DNA of 64,000 bases. Source: Salirhabdus euzebyi. GTDB lineage: Bacteria > Bacillota > Bacilli > Bacillales > Alkalibacillaceae. Under the pieces are notes generated by a model, which saw only the letters and a program-made list of their open reading frames with translations, was not told the DNA's origin and made no database searches. The stretch is from the NCBI RefSeq assembly GCF_014207435.1, contig NZ_JACHGH010000010.1:1-64000 (forward strand), given 5' to 3'. Below are positions 1 through 9,360 of the stretch, piece by piece; the first letter of the stretch is position 1; the number at the start of each line of letters is the position of its first letter. Position numbers and translations under genes: made by a program.

Positions 1-270
1 TTTTCAGCTAGATACACAACAGCAAAAAGAGTGGAGTCTGGTGAATACATCTTACGTGCAAGAGCAGACGATGGGATCCGTGTTTATGTTGATGGAGAGT
101 TAGTAATAGGCCGTTGGACTAATAGTTCATTTAGGGAAGATAATATCAAGATAACTATTGCGGACCGAGTGAATGTACCAGCTGGTGAAGAAAATATTCA
201 CTGGATAGAAGTTGAGTATTATGATTATTTAAGCGTGGGCAAAGTAGAAGTTCTTCTGGAGCAATCCTAA
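1..270 (+). CDS. PA14-domain protein, C-terminal fragment
   Basis: The reading frame is open from the first base of the window, so the start lies to the left; 89 codons remain. The visible part (about residues 12-85) looks like the end of a PA14 fold: an ADDGIRVYVDG motif is followed by a beta-rich segment with a conserved acidic/aromatic pattern (WIEVEYYD) ending just before the stop. PA14 domains bind carbohydrate and occur in secreted or wall-associated enzymes of Bacillales, such as amidases and glucanases. The catalytic part is outside the window, so the protein's function cannot be stated. A strong terminator follows directly, so this is the last gene of its transcript. Confidence 0.7.
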   Translation, partial: FSARYTTAKRVESGEYILRARADDGIRVYVDGELVIGRWTNSSFREDNIKITIADRVNVPAGEENIHWIEVEYYDYLSVGKVEVLLEQS

Positions 271-281
271 AGTTAAATGAT

Positions 282-313
282 AAAGGCATTGTTTTTAAAC
301 AATGCCTTTTTAT
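282..313 (+). terminator. Intrinsic terminator after the PA14 gene
   Basis: A 10-bp perfect stem (AAAGGCATTG at 282-291 with CAATGCCTTT at 300-309), an 8-base A/T loop and a short T tract. It separates the PA14 gene from the polysaccharide operon. Confidence 0.85.
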
Positions 314-479
314 CATTTATTAATTAATCAATTCAATATTGAAAATTTATATTATTTGTATTTCATTTTAATAAATAGAGAGACTATAGCTATGTTCATG
401 TTTTAAAGATAGATCTTTTAAAAAGATAACAAATAGGTAAGGTTATTCATGATTTTAGTGCGAAACCAAAGAAATAGTA

Positions 480-488
480 TGATATAAT
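480..488 (+). promoter_or_regulatory. Putative extended -10 promoter for the first glycosyltransferase operon
   Basis: TGATATAAT is an extended -10 (TGn-TATAAT) lying 50 bases before the first glycosyltransferase start. No good -35 hexamer is visible 17 bases upstream, which an extended -10 can tolerate. The 271-537 interval otherwise holds only the terminator. Confidence 0.45.
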
Positions 489-537
489 TATTTTTTGAAA
501 TGCTGTTATTTTGCCAATTCAAAAATTATTGTATTAA

Positions 538-1344
538 ATGAAAGAGTGCGTGGGAAATTTGGATAAAAAAAAACTTGCAATAAGTATAGTAACGTATAAC
601 AGTGAACATATATTTAAGGTTCTTGAAAATATCAAACAAGAGTTTGGCGATAATGATAGTTTTCGCTTTTTAATTTTTGATAATAATTCCGAAGAAGAAT
701 ATAGAAACCGCCTAAGAGAATATCAGGATTTTGCCGATATTACGTTTAATAAAGAAAATAATGGTTTTGGATTTGGACATAATTTTAATTTGTTAAGTGC
801 CAAGGAAGATTATTTTCTGGTTTTCAACCCAGATATCATACTCACAAGAAAGAATCTTGAGGAAATGATTAATATAATGGACCATGACGAAACCATAGCC
901 TTATTAGTACCTAAGGTATTAAATGCTGATGGCACCACTCAACACTTAATTCGTGACCGTGTTTCAGTTTTTGATTATTTTTTGCGTTTCGTTCCATTTA
1001 AGTTTGTGAAGAGAATATTTAACAAACGTTTAGAGACCTATGAGTGTAGGAGAATAGAGAACTCACGTATGACTGATATACGAATTGGATCTGGATGTTT
1101 TATGTTAATTCGAGGGAATGACTTTAAAGAGATAAACGGGTTTGATGATAGATACTTTATGTATTTTGAAGACTATGACCTTTGTCTGGAACTAAAAAAA
1201 CGGGGCAAAAGAGTTGTATACACACCATTCTCATCTGTAGTTCATTACTATGAGAGAGGCGCTCATAAGAACTGGAAGCTTTTTAAATTATTTATCAAAT
1301 CAATGGTAAAATATTTCAATAAATGGGGCTGGCGTTTTTTCTAA
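538..1344 (+). CDS. GT2 family glycosyltransferase, rhamnosyltransferase-like
   Basis: A 268-residue GT-A fold enzyme expected to move a sugar from a nucleotide-sugar donor to a lipid-linked glycan on the inner membrane face. The N-terminus has the GT2 signature AISIVTYN (about 14-21), then DNNS (about 48), NNGFGFGHN (about 74-82) and FNPDI in the DXD position (about 97). The C-terminal half has GSGCFMLIR and the acceptor/catalytic block GFDDRYFMYFEDYDLC, typical of WbbL-like rhamnosyltransferases. A rhamnose pathway lies in the same operon, so dTDP-L-rhamnose is the likely donor (inference). The ATG at 538 has almost no Shine-Dalgarno sequence. A TTG at 559, preceded by GTGGGAAAT, is an alternative start that still keeps the fold. 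Confidence 0.85.
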   Translation: MKECVGNLDKKKLAISIVTYNSEHIFKVLENIKQEFGDNDSFRFLIFDNNSEEEYRNRLREYQDFADITFNKENNGFGFGHNFNLLSAKEDYFLVFNPDIILTRKNLEEMINIMDHDETIALLVPKVLNADGTTQHLIRDRVSVFDYFLRFVPFKFVKRIFNKRLETYECRRIENSRMTDIRIGSGCFMLIRGNDFKEINGFDDRYFMYFEDYDLCLELKKRGKRVVYTPFSSVVHYYERGAHKNWKLFKLFIKSMVKYFNKWGWRFF

Positions 1345-1397
1345 AAGATACAAAAGAACAATTCAACTAGATATTTTATAACTGGGGGAAGAAAGAA

Positions 1398-2798
1398 ATG
1401 AATAGGTTTGAAAAAATATTACTTACCGTTTTATTTATAGAACTATTTGTTGGTGGTGGAGGTCGACTTATTGACTTTGGCTTTTTATCGATCCGCCAAG
1501 TTTTATTTTTGCTACTAATTGCAACATTTTTAATTAGGATAATAAAAGAAAGAGCAATTTTAAATAAAGAAATTAACACATTTTTCCGTTTTACAGCAGT
1601 AACTATAGGTGTTTATTTGTTAATGGGATGGTTTATTGTTAGTGCTATCATTGGTTTTATAAATGGACATTCGACTTCTATAATTATAATGGATTTTTTA
1701 AGGGTATCTTATTTTGCAGCATATTTCCCTTTGGCATATTATATAACAAAGGATAGGTTCTCTGTGGAAAGGGTAATTTGTCTTTTAAAATACAGTGCAC
1801 TTACTGTAGCAGTTTTTACGATTCTTATTGCATTATTAGGTAAAACATTCTTTGCTCCTAATTTTGATGCTTTTTATAGATTTATGAATACCATAATGAA
1901 TGATGACTTATTTTTCAGACCTAGTAACAGTGTCTTTTATAAAAGTCATTTATTTGTAGTTCTTGGATTGGTTATTTCACTAAATTCTGTTCTAGGAAAA
2001 AAATATACAAAAGTTGATCTTTTAAACATAGTTTTATGTTCCATTTCAATAATATGGTCAGAAACTAGAGGATTCCTTTTAGCGTTTATGATAAGTGTTA
2101 TTATGATTATAATATTGGATACTAAAGTTATAATAGACCCTGTGAAAGGAATAACTAGAAAGATAAAAGCATTACTAAATTCAAAAGTATTTATAAAAAA
2201 ATCAATTATTTTGTTATTAGTGTTTATTTCAGTTCCTTTCCTATATAAAAGTATGACTTTGGAGAGATTTGGAGTAGCGGAGGAAACTCTTGAAGAAGAT
2301 GAAATAGTGGAATCAGATGTTGACAATCCTGATTCAAAAGAGAATGAGGATGACAAGAGTAGTTTTGAGCCAGATGTAAACGATATAAGCATAAATGCAA
2401 GAATGAGCTTTATTCTTGCCTCGAAGGATATCTTAATTAGCAATCCAAGTAACCTTATTATCGGTACAGGTTATGGAGCTGAGATTGATGGAAGAGTAAA
2501 TGGTATTGAAATGAGTTTTCTAGATATATTAGTAGAACAAGGATTGGTAGGTCTGTCAATTTGGTTTTTCTTGTTTCTTTTGGTATTTCTAAATATCCTT
2601 TATGTTTATAAACGAGGTGAGAAATTAGGCTCATTGGATATATCCCTCCTATCAGCTTTCATGGGACTCTTATTATTAACCAACATTAATCCATTTATTA
2701 ACAATCCTATCGGAATTATTTTTTTCTTATTACTTCTTGTATATTCTCAAAATCGAAAAGAACAAGTAAAGTTAAAAAATAAAAATGGGGTTCTTTAA
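1398..2798 (+). CDS. O-antigen ligase/polymerase (Wzy-type) membrane protein
   Basis: A 466-residue polytopic membrane protein with about ten hydrophobic helices and a large extracytoplasmic loop in the C-terminal third, the layout of Wzy/WaaL (PF04932-type) proteins that polymerise or transfer lipid-linked repeat units outside the membrane. The loop (about 290-345) begins with a very acidic stretch rich in E, D and S and continues into the conserved NARMSFILASKDIL and IGTGYGAEIDG blocks. The acidic insert is unusual for the family. The start has a clear site (GGGGGAAGAAAG, 1385-1396). It lies between two GT2 genes and is the probable polymerase of the rhamnose-containing glycan. Confidence 0.85.
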   Translation: MNRFEKILLTVLFIELFVGGGGRLIDFGFLSIRQVLFLLLIATFLIRIIKERAILNKEINTFFRFTAVTIGVYLLMGWFIVSAIIGFINGHSTSIIIMDFLRVSYFAAYFPLAYYITKDRFSVERVICLLKYSALTVAVFTILIALLGKTFFAPNFDAFYRFMNTIMNDDLFFRPSNSVFYKSHLFVVLGLVISLNSVLGKKYTKVDLLNIVLCSISIIWSETRGFLLAFMISVIMIIILDTKVIIDPVKGITRKIKALLNSKVFIKKSIILLLVFISVPFLYKSMTLERFGVAEETLEEDEIVESDVDNPDSKENEDDKSSFEPDVNDISINARMSFILASKDILISNPSNLIIGTGYGAEIDGRVNGIEMSFLDILVEQGLVGLSIWFFLFLLVFLNILYVYKRGEKLGSLDISLLSAFMGLLLLTNINPFINNPIGIIFFLLLLVYSQNRKEQVKLKNKNGVL

Positions 2799-3641
2799 TT
2801 GAAAATAACAATTGTAATTGTTTTGTATAATCAAAAAGTAGAAAGTAGTAAAACGTTCATATCACTTAATGAATCTTTAATGAATGTGAAGGGGGTTGTG
2901 GAAGACTTAGGGATTATCTTATACGATAACAGCCCTGAAAAACAAAACTTCAACCCTCATCAATATCAAAATCTCAAATTGTCATATGTACACGATAAAA
3001 GGAATATGGGAATAGCAACAGCTTACAATTATGCTTTTGATTGTGCACAAGAATATGATAGCGAATGGTTGTTACTTTTAGATCATGACACTGAAATAAC
3101 ACCTAATTATATTAACAAAATATTTGATTATTTAGATTATGAAAAAAATGTTGTGGCTCTAGTACCAATGGTGAATAGTGGGGGAACAATGATATCCCCT
3201 GTACATAGTTCTTCCCTGCGCCCTCTAAATGAAGAGAGGCCTTCAGTTGGGCTTCAATGCCGCCCTATAATGGCAATAAATTCCGGTACACTTGTTCGTT
3301 TGTCTTTCCTTAAAGAAATTGGGGGCTTCAATGAGGAATTTCCATTAGACTATTTGGATCATTGGCTGTTTTATGAAATATATGCTAGGGAGTATAAAGT
3401 ATATATATTAAATGTCTATTTAGAACATGATTTATCCGTTATGAACTATAACAATGTTTCATATGAACGCTATCAAAGTATTTTGGATGCCGAAATAAAT
3501 TTTTATAAAAACTATAAAAAAGATATGTATAAAATGTATCGAAAGCAATTATTAAAACGTCTTATTAAACAAATACTATTAGTGAAAAATAAAAAAGTGG
3601 CATTTTATACTTTGCGTCGGTTTCTTTCGATGAAGGGTTAG
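2799..3641 (+). CDS. GT2 family glycosyltransferase, rhamnosyltransferase-like
   Basis: 280 residues, starting at a TTG that touches the stop of the polymerase gene, so the two are translationally coupled. The N-terminus KITIVIVLYNQ, YDNSPE (about 47-52), KRNMGIATAYN (about 67-77) and LLLDHDTEI (the DXD region, about 98-106) match GT2 rhamnosyltransferases of the RfbF/RgpB type. The C-terminal end is basic (KKDMYKMYRKQLLKRL), as in membrane-associated GT2 enzymes. GGFNEEFPLDYLDHW is the acceptor-side motif. Which linkage it makes cannot be read from sequence. Confidence 0.85.
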   Translation: MKITIVIVLYNQKVESSKTFISLNESLMNVKGVVEDLGIILYDNSPEKQNFNPHQYQNLKLSYVHDKRNMGIATAYNYAFDCAQEYDSEWLLLLDHDTEITPNYINKIFDYLDYEKNVVALVPMVNSGGTMISPVHSSSLRPLNEERPSVGLQCRPIMAINSGTLVRLSFLKEIGGFNEEFPLDYLDHWLFYEIYAREYKVYILNVYLEHDLSVMNYNNVSYERYQSILDAEINFYKNYKKDMYKMYRKQLLKRLIKQILLVKNKKVAFYTLRRFLSMKG

Positions 3642-3645
3642 GTGT

Positions 3646-4359
3646 ATGATGATTTCTGTTTGCATGGCAACATATAATGGTGAAAAATTTGTTATACAAC
3701 AATTAGAATCAGTTCTTAAACAGCTAAATGATACAGACGAAATCATTGTTGTTGATGATGGATCTAAAGATCGAACTGTGGAGTTAATTAAAAGAAACTT
3801 TGGTGAACGAGTAAAGGTTAACCTTAATGAGAATAACTTAGGTGTCATAAAGAGTTTTGAAAAAGCTATTAAAATGGCAAAAGGTGAATATATTTTCCTT
3901 TGTGATCAAGATGATGTTTGGGAAGAAGTTAAAGTGAGTAAGATTTTAGAAGCGTTTAAAAACGAGAACGCGATGTTAGTTACACACGATGCACTTGTTG
4001 TTGATGCGAGTTTTGAAGTAATTCACCCTTCATGGAATGAGTATAATGGTAATAAAGTTAAACAAAATATTATTGGAAATTTACTAAAAAACGCTTTCAC
4101 GGGTTGTATGATGGCCTTTCGAAAAGAACTAGTCCCGTACATTGTTCCATTTCCTCAATCAATTGAAATGCATGATCAATGGATTGCCTTAGTATGTAAA
4201 ATTGAAAAAAAGAAGATAGTGCATCTTAGTGAGCCTCTCATGAAATATGTTCGGCACGGGAATAATGTTACCGGGATGAAAAAAAGGTCAATAGCAGAAC
4301 AAGTAAAAGGACGATTGGGAACAATTAAATCAGTTAAACAGTACAAAAATAAAAAATGA
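3646..4359 (+). CDS. GT2 family glycosyltransferase
   Basis: 237 residues with an N-terminal GT2 Rossmann half: ISVCMATYNGEKF (about 3-15), VVDDGSKDRT (about 34-43), NLGVIKSFEKA and the DXD-like CDQDDVWE (about 86-93), where QDDVW is typical of rhamnosyl- and galactosyltransferases such as RfbF-like enzymes. The conserved HDQWIAL block follows in the C-terminal third. It starts 4 bases after the previous stop; ATG codons at 3646 and 3649 are both possible. It ends the glycosyltransferase block; the rhamnose genes follow after 80 bases. Confidence 0.85.
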   Translation: MMISVCMATYNGEKFVIQQLESVLKQLNDTDEIIVVDDGSKDRTVELIKRNFGERVKVNLNENNLGVIKSFEKAIKMAKGEYIFLCDQDDVWEEVKVSKILEAFKNENAMLVTHDALVVDASFEVIHPSWNEYNGNKVKQNIIGNLLKNAFTGCMMAFRKELVPYIVPFPQSIEMHDQWIALVCKIEKKKIVHLSEPLMKYVRHGNNVTGMKKRSIAEQVKGRLGTIKSVKQYKNKK

Positions 4360-4440
4360 TTTGTTATTTAGTTTCTATTTTCTTACAATGTTGGTAGGGA
4401 TTTTTTAGTAGAGAAATTAATTAATTAGGAGTTGATAGTT

Positions 4441-5313
4441 TTGAAAGGAATTATTTTAGCTGGCGGAAGTGGAACTCGTTTATATCCTTTAACAAAAGTA
4501 GTATCAAAGCAATTGTTACCGGTTTATGATAAACCTATGGTATATTACCCAATTTCCGTATTAATGCTTGCAGGGATTAAAGATATTTTAGTTATTTCTA
4601 CACCTGAGGATATTTCTCGTTTTGAACAAATTTTAGGTGATGGGTCGGATTTAGGTATTAACTTTTCATATGCAGTTCAACCAGAACCAGGCGGATTAGC
4701 TCAAGCGTTTATAATTGGTGAAGAATTTATTGGTGATGACAATGTTGCATTAGTATTAGGAGACAATATATTCTATGGGCATGGTCTTTCTCAATTATTG
4801 CAAAATGCTGTTTCGAGAGAAAAGGGAGCATCCGTATTTGGATATTATGTAAATGATCCTGAAAGATTTGGTGTGGTTGAATTTGACAGTAATGGAAAGG
4901 CTGTATCTATAGAAGAAAAACCTAGTCAACCTAAATCCAACTATGCAGTAACAGGTCTTTATTTTTATGACAATCGTGTAGTCGATATTGCTAAAAATAT
5001 AAAACCTTCAGATCGAGGAGAACTAGAAATTACGGATGTAAACAAAAAATATTTAGAGCTTGGGGATTTAAGTGTGGAATTATTAGGCCGAGGATATGCA
5101 TGGCTTGATACAGGTACCCATGAATCTCTACTTGAAGCTTCTCAATTTATCGAAACAATTGAAAAGCGTCAATCGTTAAAAATTGCTTGCCTTGAGGAGA
5201 TTGCATATAAAATGGGCTATATTAATAAGGACAAGCTATTAGAATTGGCAGAACCTTTAATGAAAAATCAGTATGGTCAATATTTAGCAAAAATAGCAAA
5301 TCAAGCAAAGTAA
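4441..5313 (+). CDS. rmlA: Glucose-1-phosphate thymidylyltransferase
   Basis: Makes dTDP-glucose from dTTP and glucose-1-phosphate, the first step of dTDP-L-rhamnose synthesis in the cytoplasm. The product (290 residues, normal for RmlA) opens with the nucleotide-binding motif [16 protein letters not shown] and keeps [12 protein letters not shown], the metal-binding LGDNIFYG (about 107) and VEFD, EEKP and [10 protein letters not shown] blocks. The TTG at 4441 is chosen because AGGAG (4427-4431) is 9 bases upstream; an in-frame TTG at 4432 would overlap that site. First gene of a rmlACBD set with short spacers. Confidence 0.96.
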   Translation: MKGIILAGGSGTRLYPLTKVVSKQLLPVYDKPMVYYPISVLMLAGIKDILVISTPEDISRFEQILGDGSDLGINFSYAVQPEPGGLAQAFIIGEEFIGDDNVALVLGDNIFYGHGLSQLLQNAVSREKGASVFGYYVNDPERFGVVEFDSNGKAVSIEEKPSQPKSNYAVTGLYFYDNRVVDIAKNIKPSDRGELEITDVNKKYLELGDLSVELLGRGYAWLDTGTHESLLEASQFIETIEKRQSLKIACLEEIAYKMGYINKDKLLELAEPLMKNQYGQYLAKIANQAK

Positions 5314-5332
5314 TTTGAAATGAGGGCAGGTA

Positions 5333-5890
5333 ATGAATTTAATTAAAACCAAAATACCGGATGTGTTGATATTAGAACCAAAAGTGTTTGGAGATCACCG
5401 TGGTTATTTTATGGAAAGCTATAATAAAAATGTTTATGAACAGTTAGGCTTAAAATATGAATTTATTCAAGACAACCAATCATTATCTGAGGCCGTGGGA
5501 ACGTTAAGAGGATTACACTTCCAATTAAATCCTAAAGCACAAACGAAAGTAGTAAGGTGCATAACGGGTGCTATCTATGATGTAGCAGTCGATATACGTA
5601 AGGGATCTCCTACATATGGAGAATGGATTGGAGTTATTTTAACGGAATATAATAAGCGCCAATTATTGGTTCCGAAAGGTTTCGCACATGGATTTTGCAC
5701 CCTAGTACCAAACACAACAGTTGCCTACAAGGTTGACGAATATTATTCTCCTGAACATGATGGTGGCATTCTTTGGAATGATCCTGCGCTAGGAATAGAG
5801 TGGCCAACTAATTCACCAGTATTATCAGAGAAAGATACAAAGCATCCAACACTAGAAAAAGCTGATTTGAATTTTATATTTGAAAAATAG
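5333..5890 (+). CDS. rmlC: dTDP-4-dehydrorhamnose 3,5-epimerase
   Basis: Third enzyme of the dTDP-L-rhamnose pathway; epimerises dTDP-4-keto-6-deoxyglucose at C3 and C5. 185 residues forming a cupin jelly roll with DHRGYFMES, QDNQSLS, the catalytic-His segment GTLRGLHFQ (about 57-65), VRCITGAIYDVAVDIRKGS and the PKGFAHGFC motif (about 121-129). It lies 19 bases after rmlA with a GAGGGCAGG site. The A-C-B-D order is common in Firmicutes. Confidence 0.96.
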   Translation: MNLIKTKIPDVLILEPKVFGDHRGYFMESYNKNVYEQLGLKYEFIQDNQSLSEAVGTLRGLHFQLNPKAQTKVVRCITGAIYDVAVDIRKGSPTYGEWIGVILTEYNKRQLLVPKGFAHGFCTLVPNTTVAYKVDEYYSPEHDGGILWNDPALGIEWPTNSPVLSEKDTKHPTLEKADLNFIFEK

Positions 5891-5900
5891 GAGGTAGCTC

Positions 5901-6923
5901 ATGAAATTATTAGTAACGGGTGGAGCAGGATTTATTGGAAGTAACTTTGTTAGATATATGGTTAGAAAGTATCCTGAATACCAAATAGTAAATGTAGATT
6001 TGATGACATATGCTGGAAACCTTGAGAATTTAAAAGAAGTGGAAAAAGCACCTAATTATAAATTTGTGCAAGGTGATATTGCAGATAGAGAGTTTGTTAA
6101 TGGTTTGTTCGAAGAGGAAAAATTTGATTTTGTTTTAAACTTTGCTGCAGAATCACATGTGGATAGAAGTATCACAAACCCGGATGTATTTGTTCGTACA
6201 AACGTTCAAGGTACCCAAGTACTTTTAGATGCTGCAAAAAATATTGGAGTTAAAAAGTATTTGCAGGTTTCAACGGATGAAGTATACGGAACCTTGGGTG
6301 AAACTGGATATTTTACTGAAAAAACTCCTTTAGAACCAAATAGTCCATATAGTGCTAGTAAAGCAGGTGCAGACTTATTAGTTCGTGCATATCATGAGAC
6401 ATTTGGATTACCAGTAAATATTACTCGTTGTTCCAATAACTATGGTCCATTCCATTTCCCAGAAAAGTTGATTCCACTAATTATTATTAATGCGCTGAAT
6501 GATAAGGAATTACCTGTATATGGAGATGGTCTAAATGTTCGTGATTGGTTACACGTAGAGGACCATTGCCAAGCAATAGATTTAGTGCTACACAATGGAC
6601 GAAATGGTGAAGTTTACAATGTAGGTGGAAATAATGAACGTACAAACATTGAAATTGTAAAGACGATCTTAAAGCATCTAAATAAGCCAGAATCATTAAT
6701 TAAGTTCGTAAAAGACCGTCCGGGACATGATCGTCGCTATGCAATTGATGCGACAAAACTCCGAACTGAATTAGGATGGAACCCAAAATATAACTTTGAT
6801 ACAGGAATTGAACAAACCGTTAACTGGTATCTGAACAACCAAGATTGGTGGGAAAACATCATCTCTGGAGAGTATCAACAGTACTTTCAAAAACAGTATG
6901 GGGACAGGCTAGAGGTAGAATAA
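5901..6923 (+). CDS. rmlB: dTDP-glucose 4,6-dehydratase
   Basis: Second enzyme of the rhamnose pathway, an NAD-dependent extended SDR that converts dTDP-glucose to the 4-keto-6-deoxy sugar. 340 residues with TGGAGFIGSNFVRY at the N-terminus (about 6-19), NFAAESHVDRSI (about 80-91), STDEVYGTLGE and the catalytic YSASKAGAD (Y and K of YxxxK, about 155-163), then NNYGPFHFPEKLIPL and GDGLNVRDWLHVEDH. An ideal AGGAGG site precedes the ATG. Its stop overlaps the start of rmlD. Confidence 0.97.
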   Translation: MKLLVTGGAGFIGSNFVRYMVRKYPEYQIVNVDLMTYAGNLENLKEVEKAPNYKFVQGDIADREFVNGLFEEEKFDFVLNFAAESHVDRSITNPDVFVRTNVQGTQVLLDAAKNIGVKKYLQVSTDEVYGTLGETGYFTEKTPLEPNSPYSASKAGADLLVRAYHETFGLPVNITRCSNNYGPFHFPEKLIPLIIINALNDKELPVYGDGLNVRDWLHVEDHCQAIDLVLHNGRNGEVYNVGGNNERTNIEIVKTILKHLNKPESLIKFVKDRPGHDRRYAIDATKLRTELGWNPKYNFDTGIEQTVNWYLNNQDWWENIISGEYQQYFQKQYGDRLEVE

Positions 6924-7768
6924 TGATTGCATTCGTAACAGGAGTAAATGGTCAGCTAGGATATGATGTAGTAAAGCAATTAAAACACAAAGGGAAACAT
7001 GAAGTTTTTGGTTTTAATCGGTCAGAACTAGACGTTACAGACGAAGATGCAGTTTTCCAACTTGTTAATAAAATTAAACCAAATGTAATCTTACATTGTG
7101 CAGCTTATACAAACGTTGATGGTGCAGAAGAAGATGAAGGTACAGCATATAATGTCAATGCATTAGGTACAAAATATTTGGCTCAAGCAGCCAAAGAAGT
7201 CGGTGCCAAAATGGTTTACGTAAGTACTGATTATGTATTTAATGGTTCCGCAAATGAACCATATGAAGTGGATGATCCTACGGAACCATTAGGAGCTTAT
7301 GGTAGGACGAAATTAGCTGGAGAACAATTCCTTAAAGAATTGGTTAATGAGTGTTATATTGTAAGAACGGCTTGGGTTTATGGAATTAATGGAAATAATT
7401 TCGTCAAAACAATGATGAAATTAGGAACTGAACGTGATGAAATTGGGGTTGTATACGATCAGGTAGGCTCCCCAACATATACCGTTGATTTAGCTAATTT
7501 CATGCTGGAGCTTATGGAAACTGAAAAGTATGGTACGTATCATTTTACGAATGATGGAATTTGTTCTTGGTATGATTTTGCAGTTGAAATTTTCAAACAA
7601 TCAGGAATAGATGTAAAAGTAAATGCATTAACAACCGAGCAGTTTCCTAGACCTGCTGCACGGCCGAAGTATTCCGTGCTAAGTAAAAAAGAACTAGAAA
7701 ACCAAGGTTTTTTAAAACCACGCAGTTGGAATGAAGCCTTGGCAGCATATCTGGATGAACTAAAATAA
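6923..7768 (+). CDS. rmlD: dTDP-4-dehydrorhamnose reductase
   Basis: Last step of the rhamnose pathway: NADPH-dependent reduction to dTDP-L-rhamnose. 281 residues, starting MIAFVTGVNGQLGYDVV with a Rossmann GxxGQLG motif, followed by HCAAYTNVDGAEED, VSTDYVFNG and YGRTKLAGE (the YxxxK catalytic pair, about 130-138), and RTAWVYG. The ATG at 6923 overlaps the rmlB stop in TAATG and is preceded by AGAGGT (6911-6916); longer in-frame extensions into rmlB are not expected. A terminator follows. Confidence 0.96.
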   Translation: MIAFVTGVNGQLGYDVVKQLKHKGKHEVFGFNRSELDVTDEDAVFQLVNKIKPNVILHCAAYTNVDGAEEDEGTAYNVNALGTKYLAQAAKEVGAKMVYVSTDYVFNGSANEPYEVDDPTEPLGAYGRTKLAGEQFLKELVNECYIVRTAWVYGINGNNFVKTMMKLGTERDEIGVVYDQVGSPTYTVDLANFMLELMETEKYGTYHFTNDGICSWYDFAVEIFKQSGIDVKVNALTTEQFPRPAARPKYSVLSKKELENQGFLKPRSWNEALAAYLDELK

Positions 7769-7782
7769 ATATTTATTAAAGG

Positions 7783-7817
7783 AGGGACAAAGAATTTTTT
7801 TTGACCCTCTTTTTTTG
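7783..7817 (+). terminator. Intrinsic terminator after rmlD
   Basis: GAGGG-A-CAAA pairs with TTTG-A-CCCTC around one A-A mismatch, followed by a 7-base T tract (CTCTTTTTTTG). It ends the rhamnose operon. Confidence 0.65.
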
Positions 7818-8029
7818 TGTTCAACAAGCGAATAGTTTATTAGTTTTTAAAAAAGCTGAAACATTTCTCTGTATAGTAACGTCTAACTATTCGAAATTCA
7901 TTTTATTTAATTTAGGTCTTTTCAAAAGTGTTTGAGTAAAGTAATATGGTTTAAGGAATTCAAAATTCTGTAAATATTAGGTTTAGAATTTTTTAAACTT
8001 GACAAATATATTAAATATCTAGCAAACTT

Positions 8030-8058
8030 TTACCCAAATTAACAGAGTATGATAAAAT
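8030..8058 (+). promoter_or_regulatory. Weak candidate promoter for tagO
   Basis: TTACCC (8030-8035) and TAAAAT (8053-8058), 17 bases apart, lie about 70 bases before the tagO start. A perfect TTGACA at 7999-8004 has no -10 at a workable distance. The 7769-8126 spacer holds nothing else recognisable apart from the rmlD terminator. Confidence 0.25.
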
Positions 8059-8126
8059 GATTTCTAATATTAAAGATTACTAATTCTAATGTTTAATACA
8101 AATATGCTATTAGCATGGAGGGAATT

Positions 8127-9233
8127 ATGTTACTTTTCACTTTAATTCTATGTTTTGTAACGGCTTTAGCTATAACGCCACTAATCAAAATGTTAGCTTA
8201 TAAAATAGGGGCAACGGATAATCCTGATCACAGAAAGGTCCATCAAGTTGTGATGCCAAGATTAGGCGGATTAGCAATATTTATGAGTTTTATATTAGGT
8301 GTACTTATTATTAATCCAAGTGAACACTTCCACTTGCCTATTATAGATTTAAGTACTACTAGTATCCACCTACCTATTGTTATTGGTAGTTTCATAATTA
8401 TTTTTACAGGAATTTGTGATGATATTATACAAATATCTCCTAAATGGAAATTACTTGGCCAACTTGTTGCTGCTATTATTGTGGTCGTTGTTGGTGATAT
8501 TAGACTAGAGTTTATTAATTTACCATTTGGAGGTCAATTAAGCTTTGGTGAATATCTCAGCATTCCAATTACACTGATTTGGATAATTGGTATTACAAAT
8601 GCTATTAATTTAATTGACGGCTTAGACGGTCTGGCAGCAGGAGTTTCTGCTATTGCTTTATTTTCTATTGCAGGCATGGCTGTAATGATGGGTAATCCGT
8701 ATGTGATGGTTATGGCTTTAATTGTAGGCGTATCCGCGCTAGGGTTTCTTGTATTTAATTTCTATCCCGCAAAAATATTTATGGGAGACACGGGAGCCTT
8801 ATTTTTAGGCTATATGATTTCTGTACTTTCTTTATTAGGCTTTAAAAATGTTACTTTTGTTTCTCTTATTGTACCGATCCTAATTTTGGCTGTTCCAATT
8901 TTAGATACAGCCTTTGCAATAATTCGCAGATTAATAAATAAGCAGCCACTTTCTTCACCTGATAAATCTCATATGCATCATTGCTTGATTCGAATTGGTT
9001 ACACACATAAGCAAACTGTATTGGTTATTTACCTAATGAGTGCGATGTTTGGAATTGCAGCATTTATTTTTTCGCAAACAACAATTTGGGGTTCATTCAT
9101 CGTATTGTTATTTATATTAGTTGCTGTTGAATTACTTGTAGAGAAGATAGGTTTAATTAAAGAGGATTATAAGCCACTTTTAAACTTTATTAATGCAAGA
9201 AAACCAATGAAATCTAAGTATAAAAATCTGTAA
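8127..9233 (+). CDS. tagO: Undecaprenyl-phosphate GlcNAc-1-phosphate transferase (TagO/WecA family)
   Basis: Integral membrane enzyme that starts wall teichoic acid and related polymers by moving GlcNAc-1-P from UDP-GlcNAc to undecaprenyl phosphate. About 368 residues with about ten membrane helices. Family motifs: DNPDHRKVHQ and PRLGG near the N-terminus, the Mg-binding DDIIQISPKWKL, NAINLIDGLDGLAAG (about 155-169), FNFYPAKIFMGDTGALFLG, and the cytoplasmic HMHHCLIRIG loop (MraY/WecA His motif). GGAGG at 8117-8121 favours the ATG at 8127 over the ATG at 8115, which lies just before it. It is a monocistron between terminators and is a candidate initiator for the rhamnose glycan or teichoic acid. 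Confidence 0.93.
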   Translation: MLLFTLILCFVTALAITPLIKMLAYKIGATDNPDHRKVHQVVMPRLGGLAIFMSFILGVLIINPSEHFHLPIIDLSTTSIHLPIVIGSFIIIFTGICDDIIQISPKWKLLGQLVAAIIVVVVGDIRLEFINLPFGGQLSFGEYLSIPITLIWIIGITNAINLIDGLDGLAAGVSAIALFSIAGMAVMMGNPYVMVMALIVGVSALGFLVFNFYPAKIFMGDTGALFLGYMISVLSLLGFKNVTFVSLIVPILILAVPILDTAFAIIRRLINKQPLSSPDKSHMHHCLIRIGYTHKQTVLVIYLMSAMFGIAAFIFSQTTIWGSFIVLLFILVAVELLVEKIGLIKEDYKPLLNFINARKPMKSKYKNL

Positions 9234-9242
9234 AAATTAGTA

Positions 9243-9286
9243 AAGCTACCTGTCTTTATTCTCTTAACTACAGGTAGCTTATATTT
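9243..9286 (+). terminator. Intrinsic terminator after tagO
   Basis: Perfect 11-bp stem AAGCTACCTGT (9243-9253) with ACAGGTAGCTT (9270-9280), followed by a weak T-rich tail (ATATTT). Confidence 0.75.
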
Positions 9287-9360
9287 ATAAAGAAGAGTTA
9301 TATGTTAAACTAAGAATGATAATAATACTAAAGATAACATGTGGCAAAGGGGAAGAGTGA

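Noticed and set aside
7999-8027. Promoter with the perfect TTGACA at 7999
   Set aside because: No acceptable -10 hexamer at 16-18 bases.
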